DNA from: Wolbachia endosymbiont (group A) of Longitarsus flavicornis
GTDB taxonomy: Bacteria > Pseudomonadota > Alphaproteobacteria > Rickettsiales > Anaplasmataceae
DNA: 64,000 nucleotides
Assembly (NCBI RefSeq): GCF_963931955.1
Contig: NZ_OZ008337.1
Span: forward strand, 1,364,001 to 1,428,000
Reading direction: 5' to 3'
A program made the translations under genes and the position numbers. A model generated the notes under the pieces. It searched no databases and was not told where the DNA came from. It saw only the letters and a list, made by a program, of their open reading frames with translations. Below, one piece after another: positions 37,818-47,743 of this stretch. Each line of letters begins with the position of its first letter. The stretch's first letter is position 1.

Positions 37818-39086
37818 ATGCGTTTATCTAAGTATTACTTACCAACTTTAAAGGAAAAGCCTGCTCATGCTAAAATTATCTCCCATCAATATTCTTTACG
37901 TGCAGGTTTAATAAAGCAGATAGCATCTGGCATTTATTCCTGGTTACCACTTGGTCTCTTAGTGCTTAAAAATATTGAAGACATTATCAGAGATGAAATG
38001 GATAAATCTGGCGCTATTGAAGTGTTAATGCCTTGTGTGCAACCAGCAAATCTTTGGCGAGAATCAGGGCGTTACGATGATTACGGTAAGGAAATGTTGC
38101 GTATAAAGGATAGGCATGAGGAAGATATGCTTTTTGGTCCAACGCACGAGGAGGTAGCAACTGATCTAATTAGAGATGTGGTAAAAAGTTACAAAGATTT
38201 GCCACTTTGTTTATACCAAATTCAATGGAAATTCCGTGATGAGGTAAGACCACGTTATGGTGTTATGAGGGGCAGGGAATTTTTGATGAAGGATGCATAT
38301 AGTTTTGATGTGGATTACGAAAGTGCACAGAATTCATATAATTTGATGTACAAGACTTACATAAAAATCTTCAAACGCATGGGACTTACCCCAATTGGAG
38401 TTCGAGCTGATACGGGGCCAATTGGAGGAAATTTGAGCCACGAGTTTCATATATTGGCAAACACTGGTGAGAGCACTTTATATTATGACAATAAATTTTC
38501 TGAACTACTAGAGAGTGAAGATATTGAAAGTTTAAAGAGTATATACGCAGTTGCAGATGATATGCATGATCCTGAGACTTGCCCTATATCACAAGAGCAG
38601 TTAAATGTTAGTAAAGGTATTGAAATAGGGCATATTTTTTATTTTGGCGACAAATACTCAAAGTCTATGAAGGCAAGTGTTACTTCTCAAGATGGAAAAA
38701 ATGTCAATATACATATGGGTTCGTACGGCATTGGGGTTTCAAGACTTGTTGGTGCGATAATAGAAGCTTTTCATGATGATAAGGGAATTATCTGGCCGGA
38801 GGAGGTAGCTCCTTTCAGAATTGGTTTAATCAATTTACAAACGAAAGTAACGGAGGCTGCAGATAAAATATACAAAGCTTTGAAGAGCGATGAAGTGCTT
38901 TACGATGATACGGAAGGGAGTGTAGGAGTAAAATTTTCTAGAATGGATCTGATAGGCTTGCCGTGGCAAATAATTGTCGGAAAGAAAGCGGTAAGTGAAA
39001 ATATAGTTGAAATAAAAAATAGAGCGACTGGAGAGGTAAAGGAAATGCAGATTGAGGAAGCAATAAATCACTTTAGCACAAAATGA
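37818..39086 (+). CDS. proS: Prolyl-tRNA synthetase (short type)
   Basis: Charges tRNA-Pro. The 422-residue protein has class II motif 2 (FRDEVRPRYGVMRGREFLMKD, split FRDEVRPR / GREFLMKDAYSFD), motif 3 GSYGIGVSR and a C-terminal anticodon-binding domain. It lacks the large editing insert of E. coli ProS, as usual in Alphaproteobacteria. Overlaps acpS by ATGA. Confidence 0.97.
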   Translation: MRLSKYYLPTLKEKPAHAKIISHQYSLRAGLIKQIASGIYSWLPLGLLVLKNIEDIIRDEMDKSGAIEVLMPCVQPANLWRESGRYDDYGKEMLRIKDRHEEDMLFGPTHEEVATDLIRDVVKSYKDLPLCLYQIQWKFRDEVRPRYGVMRGREFLMKDAYSFDVDYESAQNSYNLMYKTYIKIFKRMGLTPIGVRADTGPIGGNLSHEFHILANTGESTLYYDNKFSELLESEDIESLKSIYAVADDMHDPETCPISQEQLNVSKGIEIGHIFYFGDKYSKSMKASVTSQDGKNVNIHMGSYGIGVSRLVGAIIEAFHDDKGIIWPEEVAPFRIGLINLQTKVTEAADKIYKALKSDEVLYDDTEGSVGVKFSRMDLIGLPWQIIVGKKAVSENIVEIKNRATGEVKEMQIEEAINHFSTK

Positions 39087-39460
39087 TACACGGTATCGGC
39101 ACTGACATAGTATATATACCAAGAGTATCGAGGATATTACAAAAATACGGGGAAAAATTTCTCAATAGAATCTACACTGAAAAAGAAATAGAGCTAAGTA
39201 GAAAGTATAATAGTCAAGAAATGCGAGCAAGGTATTTTGCTAAACGCTTTGCAGCAAAAGAAGCTTTTGTTAAAGCACGAGGTACTGGATTTAGTCAGGG
39301 CATTACAATGAAAGATATAGAAATATACAATGATGTGAGAGGCAAGCCGTATCTTACCGTTAGCAAGGATTTTATCTCCAAAATTCATCTTTCTCTAAGT
39401 GACGATGGAGATTACGCTACTGCATTTGTTGTAATTTGCGTCTATAGCTCACACAGATAA
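39083..39460 (+). CDS. acpS: Holo-[acyl-carrier-protein] synthase
   Basis: Transfers phosphopantetheine from CoA to ACP. The 125-residue protein has IGTDIVYIPR (metal Asp), RYFAKRFAAKEAFVKARGTG with the catalytic Glu, and a late LSLSDDGDYATAFVV. Overlaps the proS stop by four bases. Confidence 0.96.
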   Translation: MIHGIGTDIVYIPRVSRILQKYGEKFLNRIYTEKEIELSRKYNSQEMRARYFAKRFAAKEAFVKARGTGFSQGITMKDIEIYNDVRGKPYLTVSKDFISKIHLSLSDDGDYATAFVVICVYSSHR

Positions 39461-39790
39461 AGTTTACTCTTTTGTCATCTTATGGCTTACTGTATAAACA
39501 TTGCAATTTGGGCCTACCAGGAGGGCAATACCTCTTATCCAAGTACCCTCTTCTTGTCATCCGAGTAGCTGACACTGTCCTCCTTTGTCATCCCAGTGCC
39601 CAGACACTGGCTTTCTGCAATCTCATCGAAAACGTTTTTCTATGCTAGTTTGCTTGCTCACAAGCAAACTTTCCTGGATCCCAGACTGGGATGACATCTT
39701 TGTTGTGTTTAACAAAAACAAATGTTCGTACAGTTGTGGAATGAATCGCGGTATAGCTATAGCATACACAAACAACTAGTTTGCCAAAAA
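39461..39790. repeat. Palindromic repeat cluster downstream of acpS
   Basis: At least four units of the CATCCCAGTGCCCAGACACTGG family, a CAAATGTTCGTACAGTTGTGG motif, and a fragment of the GAATCGCGGTAT type. No gene seen up to the antiporter gene. Confidence 0.7.
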
Positions 39791-39850
39791 AACATAGCAG
39801 TTTTTCTATGATTTGAGTATAATTCCAGCTTTACCTAAACAGAAAATTTA

Positions 39851-41350
39851 ATGGACTATATCTTAATGTATCTTTCCTTACCATTTTCAATTACCGAGAA
39901 TTATTTATTAATTACTGCGTTGATTCCACTTTTAAGTGCGTTAGCTATTTTTCTTACTGGTAAATGGCCCAGAGTGAACAATAGTATCACTGTCACTTCT
40001 TCTGTACTTCTGTTTACGTATACGTGTCTGTGCACTTTATATTGGGTATATGGTGATTATTCTCAATTTATTCTCATGGATTTTGGTAATAATTTGCACA
40101 TTAGTTTAAAGCTAGAGTCTACCGGAGTAATATTCAGTTTATTAATATCGTTTTTATGGGTGCTGACCAGTATATATGCAATATGTTATATGCAGAATAA
40201 CTATGCTGATAGCAATCACTCAAGTTTTCTATGCTTTTTTTCAATATCAATTAGCTGTGCAATGTTTATTGCTTTTTCTGGAGATTTGCTCACTACATTT
40301 GTCTTTTATGAGCTTCTAACTATTAGTACATACCCTCTGGTTACTTACAACTCAACAAATGAATCAATGATTGCAGGACGCTATTACTTTGGCGTGCTAT
40401 TTTTCTCTTCTTTGGTATTGTTTTTTCCTGCAATAGGCCTTTTATATAATGAATTTCATACTTTAGACTTTGTAAGTGGTGGAATATTCAAATTTGATAC
40501 TTCACTCAGCACTTTTATTGCGGTGTGTTTTGCTATGCTGATTTACGGAATAGGAAAAGCTGCATTAATGCCAATGCATTTTTGGTTACCAAAAGCAATG
40601 GTTGCACCAACTCCTGTAAGCGCACTACTGCATGCTGTTGCTGTTGTGAAATCCGGAGTTTTCATCATCATAAAAGTTATATTATACACTTTCGGCGTCG
40701 ATAACATGCAACGTTTTGTGCAGCAAAATTGGTTTGCTGGAGGGTGGCTTCCGTACGCTGCTGGATTTACTATTATTACTGCATCATTGATTGCATTAAA
40801 GCAAAAAGAATTAAAGAAATTGCTTGCTTATTCTACCATCTCTCAATTGTCGTATATTATATTATTTGCTTCAATTTTTAGTGAGCTCAGCATGAGAGTT
40901 GCAATTTTTCAATTAGTTTGCCATGCATTTGCAAAAATCACTTTGTTTTTCATTGCCGGAGCAATAATAACGAAAATAGGTGAGAAATATATAGATAAGA
41001 TTCACGGTATAGGACGCAGTATGCCAATTAGCATGACAGCATTTGCTATAGGTGCGTTGTCTATGATAGGGGTGCCGCCTGCTCCAACTTTTTGGGGTAA
41101 ATTTCTCATTTTTCAAGCTGTTTTCAACTCTGGCAATGTAATACTTTCTGTGTTTGTAACTCTAGTGTTAATTGTTAGTACTATACTCAACGCTCTGTAC
41201 TTTTTACCGATGATTTACAATGCCTTTTTCTTAAAACCTTCTCAGAATTACTTCATTAAAAAAACGCCAATTCTTCTAGTTTTACCTCCAGTTATTACTG
41301 CTACATGCACTTTGGTTATTTTTTTGTATATGTTCAGCATAGTGGTTTAA
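39851..41350 (+). CDS. Proton-translocating antiporter subunit (MrpD/NuoM-like)
   Basis: A membrane protein of 499 residues with about 14 helices of the NADH-quinone oxidoreductase/Mrp antiporter family. Hallmarks: FVFYELLTISTYPLV (conserved Glu), the KAALMPMHFWLPKAMVAPTP segment (family signature HxWLPxA) split as PMHFWLPKAMVAPTPVSA, and LLHAVAVVKSGVF with a conserved Lys. Other Mrp subunits are not in the window, so it may work as a stand-alone or scattered cation/proton antiporter subunit. Confidence 0.85.
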   Translation: MDYILMYLSLPFSITENYLLITALIPLLSALAIFLTGKWPRVNNSITVTSSVLLFTYTCLCTLYWVYGDYSQFILMDFGNNLHISLKLESTGVIFSLLISFLWVLTSIYAICYMQNNYADSNHSSFLCFFSISISCAMFIAFSGDLLTTFVFYELLTISTYPLVTYNSTNESMIAGRYYFGVLFFSSLVLFFPAIGLLYNEFHTLDFVSGGIFKFDTSLSTFIAVCFAMLIYGIGKAALMPMHFWLPKAMVAPTPVSALLHAVAVVKSGVFIIIKVILYTFGVDNMQRFVQQNWFAGGWLPYAAGFTIITASLIALKQKELKKLLAYSTISQLSYIILFASIFSELSMRVAIFQLVCHAFAKITLFFIAGAIITKIGEKYIDKIHGIGRSMPISMTAFAIGALSMIGVPPAPTFWGKFLIFQAVFNSGNVILSVFVTLVLIVSTILNALYFLPMIYNAFFLKPSQNYFIKKTPILLVLPPVITATCTLVIFLYMFSIVV

Positions 41351-41664
41351 GAAATAATAGATAGAAGGTTTTGGTATCCGTTCAGCAAAGTGGCAAAATA
41401 GGTAGACAAGATAAACCAAAAAATCGAGAAAAAGTGAGTTTACAACAAATGGTGTCATCCGAGTAGCTGACACTGGGGTCCAGGAAAAAGAATGGTGTCA
41501 TGAAATTATCTGACACTGGTTCCTTTACACTACCGACAATGTTGCAAAAAACATAAAAATAAAACTAGAGAAAACCATTTCTCGAAAACTTCTGTGTCCA
41601 GAACCAAGAGTCCGATTTACTTATAGCGCTAATAATCAATTAACCATCGGCTTTAAGGAATGAT
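41351..41664. repeat. Repeat zone between the antiporter gene and the recombinase
   Basis: A diverged copy of the gatC-prs inverted repeat (begins GTATCCGTTCAGCAAAGTGG) and two palindromic fragments, then unique AT-rich DNA (41525-41690) of unknown role; an attachment site could lie here but none is recognised. Confidence 0.5.
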
Positions 41665-41691
41665 ATGAACATATTATTTCAAGGAAAGTTC

Positions 41692-41943
41692 ATGGGAAAC
41701 AAGAGATTAGCTATACGAATTAGCTGTAGCTATGAACCTAACCGGTTGGCAGAACAATGCTTATCAGATGCTTATGAAAAGGTAGCATCAAAGGAAACAA
41801 GTCAAAAAAACTTAAAACATAAAAATGGGATTCAAGGAGGGTCAAATGGTAACAGTATGTTTATATGCGAGAGTTTCTTCGGGGAAACAAGTAGAAGGAA
41901 ATACGATAGAAAGTCAAATTGCAGCTTTAGAGAAGCAAATTAA
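41692..41943 (+). CDS. Small ORF overlapping the recombinase start
   Basis: A reading frame of 83 codons beginning MGNKRLAIRISCSYEPN with a CAAGGAAAG ribosome site. Basic at the N-terminus, then helical (RLAEQCLSDAYEKVA). It overlaps the first 98 bp of the recombinase in another frame, which is a lot, so only the first 45 codons are credible as conserved. It may be a leader or remnant of the phage module. No family recognised. Confidence 0.35.
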   Translation: MGNKRLAIRISCSYEPNRLAEQCLSDAYEKVASKETSQKNLKHKNGIQGGSNGNSMFICESFFGETSRRKYDRKSNCSFREAN

Positions 41944-43606
41944 TCTGGACGGATACAAATTGTTAAGTGAGTATAAATTTATTGATAACGGCTACAGTGG
42001 ATCTCATTTAGTCCGCCCTGATTTAGAAAAATTACGTGATAAAGTAACAGAAGGTAAAATTGATAAGATTTACATTCATTCTCCTGATCGTTTATCTAGA
42101 AAATATGCATATCAAATGGTGCTGATTGAAGAATTTGAAAGAGCAGGAGCAAAAGTGGTTTTTTTAAATTATGAGATTAACGGTAACCCAGAATCTCAAT
42201 TACTGTTACAAATGCAAGGTATGATAGCAGAATATGAACGTGCGAAAATTATGGAACGAAGTCGTCGTGGTAAAATCTATGCAGCTAACAAAGGCTGTGT
42301 AAATGTAATGGGAGGGGCTCCTTATGGTTATCGTTATATAGATAAACATATGGGAGGAGGACAAGCTTTATTTGAGATTAACGAAGAAGAAGCTGATGTC
42401 GTTCGCAAAGTATTTTTGTGGGTAGGCAGAGAAAGAACAAGTATTGGGGAAGTATGTCGTCGGCTAAATACTATGTCCATTAAGACACAAAAAGGAAAAG
42501 AACGCTGGAATAAAGGTACAATTTGGAGTATGTTGAAAAACCCTGCTTACAAAGGACAAGCAGCCTTTGGTAGAAGAAGGTTAGGAGTAAGATTAAAACA
42601 AGTAAGACCACAGAAAGGCTCTTGTGAGCAGCCAAAAAGTAACCATTCTGTCTATCCTGTTGAAAAAGCAAATTGGATTTATATTAAAGTGCCAAATATA
42701 GTAGATGAAGATATATTTGATATTGTTCAAGAACAATTAGCTGAAAATAGAAAAATAGCAAGGACAAGAAAAAGAGGAGCAAAGTACTTACTACAAGGTT
42801 TAGTCATATGTAAGCGTTGTAATTACGGATGTTACGGAACTTGCATGAAAAGTAGACGAGAAGAAGAAGGTGGCCATTATGCATATTACCGTTGTAGTGG
42901 TAAAGATTCTTACCGTTTTGGTGGTAATAAGATTTGTGACAATAAACTCATCCGCTCAGATGCATTAGAAACAGCTGTGTGGGAAGAGGTTAAGCAGTTA
43001 TTGAAAAATCCAAATAGGGTTTTAGAAGAATACAAGCGTAGGCTTTCAGAACTAAAAAAATCATCATTGGATCAAAAAAGCGACCTGCTAGAGAAACAAG
43101 AAAATAAATTAAAACGTGGTATTGCTAGACTTATTGATGGTTATGCTCAAGAATATATCAATCAAGAGGAATTTGAACCACGAATTAAAGCAATGAAACA
43201 AAGCTTAAAAACAATTGAAGAAGAGAAGAAAAAGATATTTTATCAAAAGGAATTAGAACAGGAGGTCACTCTGGTTGTGACCAATTTAGAAGACTTTTCT
43301 TCCAATATTACGTTAAACCTTGATAACGCAGACTGGCTAACTAAACGTGATATTATCAGAACATTGGTCAAGAGAATTGAAATTAACCTTGAGGACGTAA
43401 ATGTGGTATTTCGCGTAAAAGAGCTACCGAACTCTTCTGGACATAATGGAGAGGAAAATAAAAATTTGCAACATTGTCGTAGGTGTATTTATGACGGCAG
43501 TACCCAGAGGTGTCATCCGAGTAGCCCCTTCGGTGTCATCCAAGTAGCTGACACTGGGATCCCAGCACCTTCTTCTGTTATCCCAGTGCGTGACACTGGG
43601 ATCTAG
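41846..43606 (+). CDS. Large serine recombinase, WO-prophage type (orphan)
   Basis: A site-specific integrase. The 586-residue protein has the resolvase domain (YARVSSGKQ with catalytic Ser11, then SPDRLSRKYAYQ), a recombinase domain (about 160-290), a zinc ribbon (CKRCNYGCYGTC), a coiled coil (380-440) and a C-terminal helical region. A strong AGGAGGG site supports the ATG rather than the one seven codons upstream. The last 35 or so codons read through a palindromic repeat (ending VIPVRDTGI), an acquired tail. No phage structural genes are adjacent, so this looks like a prophage relic or a solo integrase. Confidence 0.9.
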   Translation: MVTVCLYARVSSGKQVEGNTIESQIAALEKQINLDGYKLLSEYKFIDNGYSGSHLVRPDLEKLRDKVTEGKIDKIYIHSPDRLSRKYAYQMVLIEEFERAGAKVVFLNYEINGNPESQLLLQMQGMIAEYERAKIMERSRRGKIYAANKGCVNVMGGAPYGYRYIDKHMGGGQALFEINEEEADVVRKVFLWVGRERTSIGEVCRRLNTMSIKTQKGKERWNKGTIWSMLKNPAYKGQAAFGRRRLGVRLKQVRPQKGSCEQPKSNHSVYPVEKANWIYIKVPNIVDEDIFDIVQEQLAENRKIARTRKRGAKYLLQGLVICKRCNYGCYGTCMKSRREEEGGHYAYYRCSGKDSYRFGGNKICDNKLIRSDALETAVWEEVKQLLKNPNRVLEEYKRRLSELKKSSLDQKSDLLEKQENKLKRGIARLIDGYAQEYINQEEFEPRIKAMKQSLKTIEEEKKKIFYQKELEQEVTLVVTNLEDFSSNITLNLDNADWLTKRDIIRTLVKRIEINLEDVNVVFRVKELPNSSGHNGEENKNLQHCRRCIYDGSTQRCHPSSPFGVIQVADTGIPAPSSVIPVRDTGI

Positions 43607-43830
43607 TTTCACCTTATGATGGTGTCATGAAAGTAGCCTCCTTCTCCTGTCATCCCAGTGCCTTCTTCTTGTCATCCCAGTGCCCTGACTACTTGGATCT
43701 CATTTTACTTTATGATGATGTCATGAAAGTAGCTGACACTGGTTTCCATCCAAGAGGGCAGTGCCCCCTCTTGTCATCCCAGTGCTCCTTTTTTTGGGGT
43801 TCCAGCGTCACGCGCTGGAATGACACCTTC
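43497..43830. repeat. Dense palindromic repeat array after the recombinase
   Basis: Seven or more units of the CATCCAAGTAGCTGACACTG and CATCCCAGTG families, in mixed orientation and completeness, starting inside the recombinase 3' end. Spacers are repeats themselves, so this is not a CRISPR. Confidence 0.8.
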
Positions 43831-43835
43831 CGTAT

Positions 43836-44303
43836 AAATATTAAGAAATTTACCAAATGAAAAAAAGGCAAAAGAAGCCCCGTGGTTGGCTAATTACTTA
43901 CATTATACTTTCAAGTATGGCGTTTTTTTATTCTAAACGCTTAATAACCGCGATTTAGCTGCTTTTTAATGCAACTAACCTTTAGTCATAAATGTTTAAG
44001 AAATTTACTAAACAGAAAAAAAGGCAAAAGAAACCCTAGGGTAGCTAGTTATTCACTATCCATTTTTTAAGTTGGCGTTTTTTTATGTTTTAAATGCTTT
44101 ATAAGCGCATTTTAGCTTATATTAGGTAAAAACCTAGAAATTTTATAAAGACATAAGGTGCACATAGTGCAAAAAATTAAACATGAGACGCCAGATACGT
44201 GAGTTTTTTTGTCATTTAATCTGTACAGAGAAGATAAATAAATAGCTTCAGTACCATGATAAGGGCGCTGGCGAAACTTGTCAAGGAAGTTTTTCGTTTC
44301 TAT
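43836..44303 (-). repeat. Long (about 460 nt) non-coding repeat, copy B
   Basis: Inverted relative to copy A (10256-10720) and closely similar. Same two half-units and the same promoter at its right end. It lies between the recombinase repeat array and the 3' end of ygfZ. Confidence 0.8.
44256..44284 (-). promoter_or_regulatory. Sigma70-type promoter at the head of repeat copy B
   Basis: On the minus strand: TTGACA, 17 nt, TATCAT. Transcription would run leftward through the repeat toward the recombinase 3' end. Confidence 0.6.
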
Positions 44304-44313
44304 ATGAGCTACC

Positions 44314-45120
44314 TTAAGACTTCAACGTTTTAACGCACCTGACCCTACCAGCATATAAATTTGCATGGCTCTTTCCAGTATTAAGCAATGCAAGTCCAAT
44401 GTTGTCTACACTAGAGCGCAGTTCCCCTATTTCTTCATTATTTTCATTTGTCACTTTAGTGCCAATATCTGGAAGTGCGTTATCTCCCTCAACAAGGTAA
44501 AGTTTTCTTCTGAATATTTCTTGTCTGCTCATTCGATTTACGACTTCCTGACCTATATAACACCCCTTATTAAAGCTTATACCGTTTACTTTATCGATTA
44601 AAAATTGCAGCGGAAATGACGAATTCTGCACCATATCTTTCGCTCCATCTGGAACGAGATTTTGAATTCTAACTTTTTCATACTGAGTAAAATCCCCAAC
44701 CGGCTCTTTCATTTCATCTTTATGTATGATCCTCATTCCTAGCAGTTTGTGCCTTGGATCTTGAAAAATAACTTGTGACTCACTACTACACTCCGTTGAC
44801 TTAGTATTAAACAAAACTCCAACCTTATATAGTGCGCTAACGTCTTTAATTTTCACTCTCAAGTAAGTTTTAAGCAAATCCAGTTTCTCGATTATTTGCT
44901 GCAAGTGCATGTTTTCGCACTCTAAGAGGGTGTATTTACCATATTCAATAAGAAAAAAATCATATAGATATTTTCCCTGAGGGCTAAGCAATAAAGAGTA
45001 AATGGCTTTTTGGCTATCCAACTTATTAATATCATTGGTTATAATACCCTGCAGAAAATCTCTAGTGTCAGGCCCATATAGCACTATCACACCACGACTT
45101 AAGAATGGTATATAACTCAT
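44314..45120 (-). CDS. ygfZ: YgfZ/GcvT-like folate-binding protein
   Basis: A tetrahydrofolate-binding protein that helps maturation of some Fe-S proteins. The 268-residue protein shows the YgfZ signature KGCYIGQEVVNR near residue 185, with the conserved Cys, and an N-terminal FLQGIITNDIN. Divergent from groES, which carries a heat-shock-like promoter in the shared space. Confidence 0.93.
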   Translation of the reverse strand: MSYIPFLSRGVIVLYGPDTRDFLQGIITNDINKLDSQKAIYSLLLSPQGKYLYDFFLIEYGKYTLLECENMHLQQIIEKLDLLKTYLRVKIKDVSALYKVGVLFNTKSTECSSESQVIFQDPRHKLLGMRIIHKDEMKEPVGDFTQYEKVRIQNLVPDGAKDMVQNSSFPLQFLIDKVNGISFNKGCYIGQEVVNRMSRQEIFRRKLYLVEGDNALPDIGTKVTNENNEEIGELRSSVDNIGLALLNTGKSHANLYAGRVRCVKTLKS

Positions 45121-45230
45121 GAAATCTCTATAAATAAATCCAAATTTTATTATATAACATTAGGCTCTTTATAGAAACTGCTTTTGGCGTACATATTTTA
45201 TATGGTGTACATATTTTACAAACTCCAGCC

Positions 45231-45258
45231 CTTGAAATCTAACTTACGAGTATATATA
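45231..45258 (+). promoter_or_regulatory. Heat-shock-like promoter of groES-groEL
   Basis: CTTGAAA (RpoH -35 consensus), 13 nt, then TATATATA. The -35 is identical to that upstream of dnaJ; the -10 lacks the CCCC of the sigma32 consensus. Ends about 36 nt before the groES ATG. Confidence 0.5.
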
Positions 45259-45294
45259 TAAAGTTATAGGTTAATTTGTTGAGAGGAAAAGCAA

Positions 45295-45585
45295 ATGTCA
45301 AATGTAAATTTAAATGTATTAGATGATAGCGTGCTGATCAAGCCTATTAGCGAGGAAAAGCAAGGTGGAATTATGCTTCCATCAAGTGTTGAAAAGAAAC
45401 CTACTAAGGGTGAAATCATAGCAACTGGTGAAGGTTCACGCAACTCAAATGGCGAACGCGTAACTTTAACTGTAAGGGCTGGTGATAAAGTGTTCTATCG
45501 TCAATGGGCTGGTACAGAAATAGAACATAATGATGAAAAGCTTATCGTGATGAAAGAGTCCGATATACTTGCTGTCATTAAATAG
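45295..45585 (+). CDS. groES: Co-chaperonin GroES
   Basis: The lid of the GroEL folding chamber. The 96-residue protein has the DDSVLIKPISEEKQGG head, the mobile loop region GGIMLPSSVEKKPTKG and a terminal ESDILAVIK. Ribosome site GAGAGGA before the ATG. groEL follows 100 nt later. Confidence 0.98.
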   Translation: MSNVNLNVLDDSVLIKPISEEKQGGIMLPSSVEKKPTKGEIIATGEGSRNSNGERVTLTVRAGDKVFYRQWAGTEIEHNDEKLIVMKESDILAVIK

Positions 45586-45685
45586 CAGTCTTTATTTTAC
45601 TAAACTAAAACAAAGCACGACATAGTGCATTGTAAGTAATTTTATTATAGTTTTCTAAATTTTTTATTAACAAGAGGTGATAAAA

Positions 45686-47335
45686 ATGACTAATGTAGTA
45701 GTATCAGGTGAGCAGTTGCAAGAAGCCTTTCGTGAAGTCGCAGCAATGGTAGACTCAACGGTGGCAATAACTGCGGGACCTAGAGGAAAAACAGTAGGGA
45801 TTAATAAGCCCTATGGTGCACCGGAAATCACAAAAGACGGTTATAAGGTAATGAAGGGTATCAAGCCTGAAAAACCACTAAATGCTGCAATAGCAAGCAT
45901 CTTTGCCCAAAGTTGTTCTCAATGTAACGACAAAGTTGGTGATGGTACAACAACGTGCTCAATACTAACTAGCAACATGATAATGGAAGCTTCAAAATCA
46001 ATTGCTGCTGGAAACGATCGTGTTGGTATTAAAAACGGAATACAGAAGGCGAAAGATGTAATATTAAAGGAAATTACGTCAATGTCTCGTACAATTTCTC
46101 TAGAGAAAATAGACGAAGTGGCACAAGTTGCAATAATATCTGCAAATGGTGATAAGGATATAGGTAACAGTATTGCTGATTCCGTGAAAAAAGTTGGAAA
46201 AGAGGGTGTAATAACTGTTGAAGAGAGTAAAGGTTCAAAAGAGTTAGAAGTTGAGCTGACTACTGGCATGCAATTTGATCGCGGTTATCTTTCTCCGTAT
46301 TTTATTACAAATAATGAAAAAATGATCGTGGAGCTTGATAATCCTTATCTATTAATTACAGAGAAAAAATTAAATATTATTCAACCTTTACTTCCTATTC
46401 TTGAAGCTGTTGTTAAATCTGGTAAACCTTTAGTTATTATTGCAGAGGATATCGAAGGTGAAGCATTAAGCACTTTAGTTATCAATAAATTGCGTGGTGG
46501 TTTAAAAGTTGCTGCAGTAAAAGCTCCAGGTTTTGGTGACAGAAGAAAGGAGATGCTCGAAGACATAGCAACTTTGACTGGTGCTAAGTACGTCATAAAA
46601 GATGAACTTGGAATCAAGATGGAAGATCTGATACTTGATGATCTTGGTACTGCTAAAAATGTTAAAATTACTAAAGATAATACCACAGTTATCAGCGAAA
46701 ATAGCGATTCTGACAGTGTGAAAGCTAGAATCGAGCAGATTAAATCTCAAATTGAAACTTCAACTTCTGATTATGATAAAGAAAAGCTAAGAGAGCGTTT
46801 AGCGAAATTATCAGGTGGCGTTGCTGTGCTAAAAGTTGGTGGAGCAACTGAAGTGGAAGTTAAAGAACGTAGAGATAGAGTTGAAGATGCGCTGCATGCA
46901 ACAAGAGCTGCGATTGAAGAAGGCATAGTTCCAGGTGGTGGAGTTGCGCTTCTTTATGCTTCATCTGTTCTCGACAAATTAAAAGGTGCAAGTGACGAAG
47001 AGCAAATAGGCATAAACATTATCAAGAAAGTTCTCAGTGCTCCAATTAGAAGGTTAGTCAAAAATGCTGGTCTTGAATCTGCTGTTATAATTGACTATTT
47101 GATTAAGCAGAATGATAAAGAGCTTATATACAACGTTGAGGCTATGAATTATGCTAATGCGTTTACAGCTGGTGTGATTGATCCAGCAAAAGTGGTGCGT
47201 ATTGCTTTTGAAACAGCGGTATCTGTTGCGAGTGTGCTGATAACTACTGAATCTATGATAGTTGATGTACCAAGCAAAGAAAATGCTTCATCTCCTATGG
47301 GTGCAGGAGAAATGAGTGGCATGGGTGGATTCTAA
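45686..47335 (+). CDS. groEL: Chaperonin GroEL
   Basis: A 60-kDa chaperonin. The start at MTNVVVSGEQLQEAF (after an AGAGGTGA site) gives 549 residues; a GTG three codons upstream is also open. Visible family blocks are VGDGTTT (ATP site), AVKAPGFGDRRKEML, GGVAVLKVGGATEVEVKE and the C-terminal GGM-type tail (AGEMSGMGGF). A perfect palindrome follows the stop. Confidence 0.98.
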   Translation: MTNVVVSGEQLQEAFREVAAMVDSTVAITAGPRGKTVGINKPYGAPEITKDGYKVMKGIKPEKPLNAAIASIFAQSCSQCNDKVGDGTTTCSILTSNMIMEASKSIAAGNDRVGIKNGIQKAKDVILKEITSMSRTISLEKIDEVAQVAIISANGDKDIGNSIADSVKKVGKEGVITVEESKGSKELEVELTTGMQFDRGYLSPYFITNNEKMIVELDNPYLLITEKKLNIIQPLLPILEAVVKSGKPLVIIAEDIEGEALSTLVINKLRGGLKVAAVKAPGFGDRRKEMLEDIATLTGAKYVIKDELGIKMEDLILDDLGTAKNVKITKDNTTVISENSDSDSVKARIEQIKSQIETSTSDYDKEKLRERLAKLSGGVAVLKVGGATEVEVKERRDRVEDALHATRAAIEEGIVPGGGVALLYASSVLDKLKGASDEEQIGINIIKKVLSAPIRRLVKNAGLESAVIIDYLIKQNDKELIYNVEAMNYANAFTAGVIDPAKVVRIAFETAVSVASVLITTESMIVDVPSKENASSPMGAGEMSGMGGF

Positions 47336-47346
47336 GTAGAATGAAA

Positions 47347-47368
47347 CCGTGGAGCAATTGCTCCACGG
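47347..47368 (+). terminator. Stem-loop after groEL (possible terminator)
   Basis: A perfect 22-nt palindrome (CCGTGGAGC with GCTCCACGG, central AATT) begins 11 nt after the groEL stop. There is no T run behind it, so it may stabilise the mRNA 3' end rather than stop transcription. Confidence 0.5.
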
Positions 47369-47700
47369 TAGTTCCAAAAAATCTCACATTTTACTATTCG
47401 TTAAAGGTAATACGTTTGGTGCAGAAATGCACTACTGTTTGCATCCGTTTCATTCCTTTATATTGTGGTTGTCTATAGCTAACCCAAGAAAACGTCATAC
47501 CACCGCGATATCTTGGCATAGATTCCGCTAACTAGTAGCGGAATGACGGTTTTTCAAATTGTCGGTAAATCTAAGTCAGTTTAGCTATATGTGTTTTCCA
47601 CAATGACTTATTCTTTTCACCCATTTATATTACAGTTGTATATATTAGAATAATGCTATGTTAATAAATAATCTATATAATACTATTAAATATAATAATT
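47369..47700. repeat. Gap after groEL with one palindromic repeat
   Basis: Around 47490-47550 is a degenerate copy of the CGTCATACCACCGCGATATC / ATTCCGCTAACTAGTAGCGG repeat pair. The remainder is AT-rich with no gene seen. Confidence 0.55.
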
Positions 47701-47743
47701 AAAATCTAAATCACTTTCTCTATAAAAGGAGAAACTTACCTTA

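Noticed and set aside
41665..41691. ATG at 41665 as start of the small ORF before the recombinase
   Set aside because: The ATG at 41692 has a proper ribosome site (CAAGGAAAG), the upstream one does not.
43497..43830. Possible CRISPR-like array
   Set aside because: Units are palindromic, in both orientations, of variable length, and the spacers are themselves repeats; no cas genes nearby.
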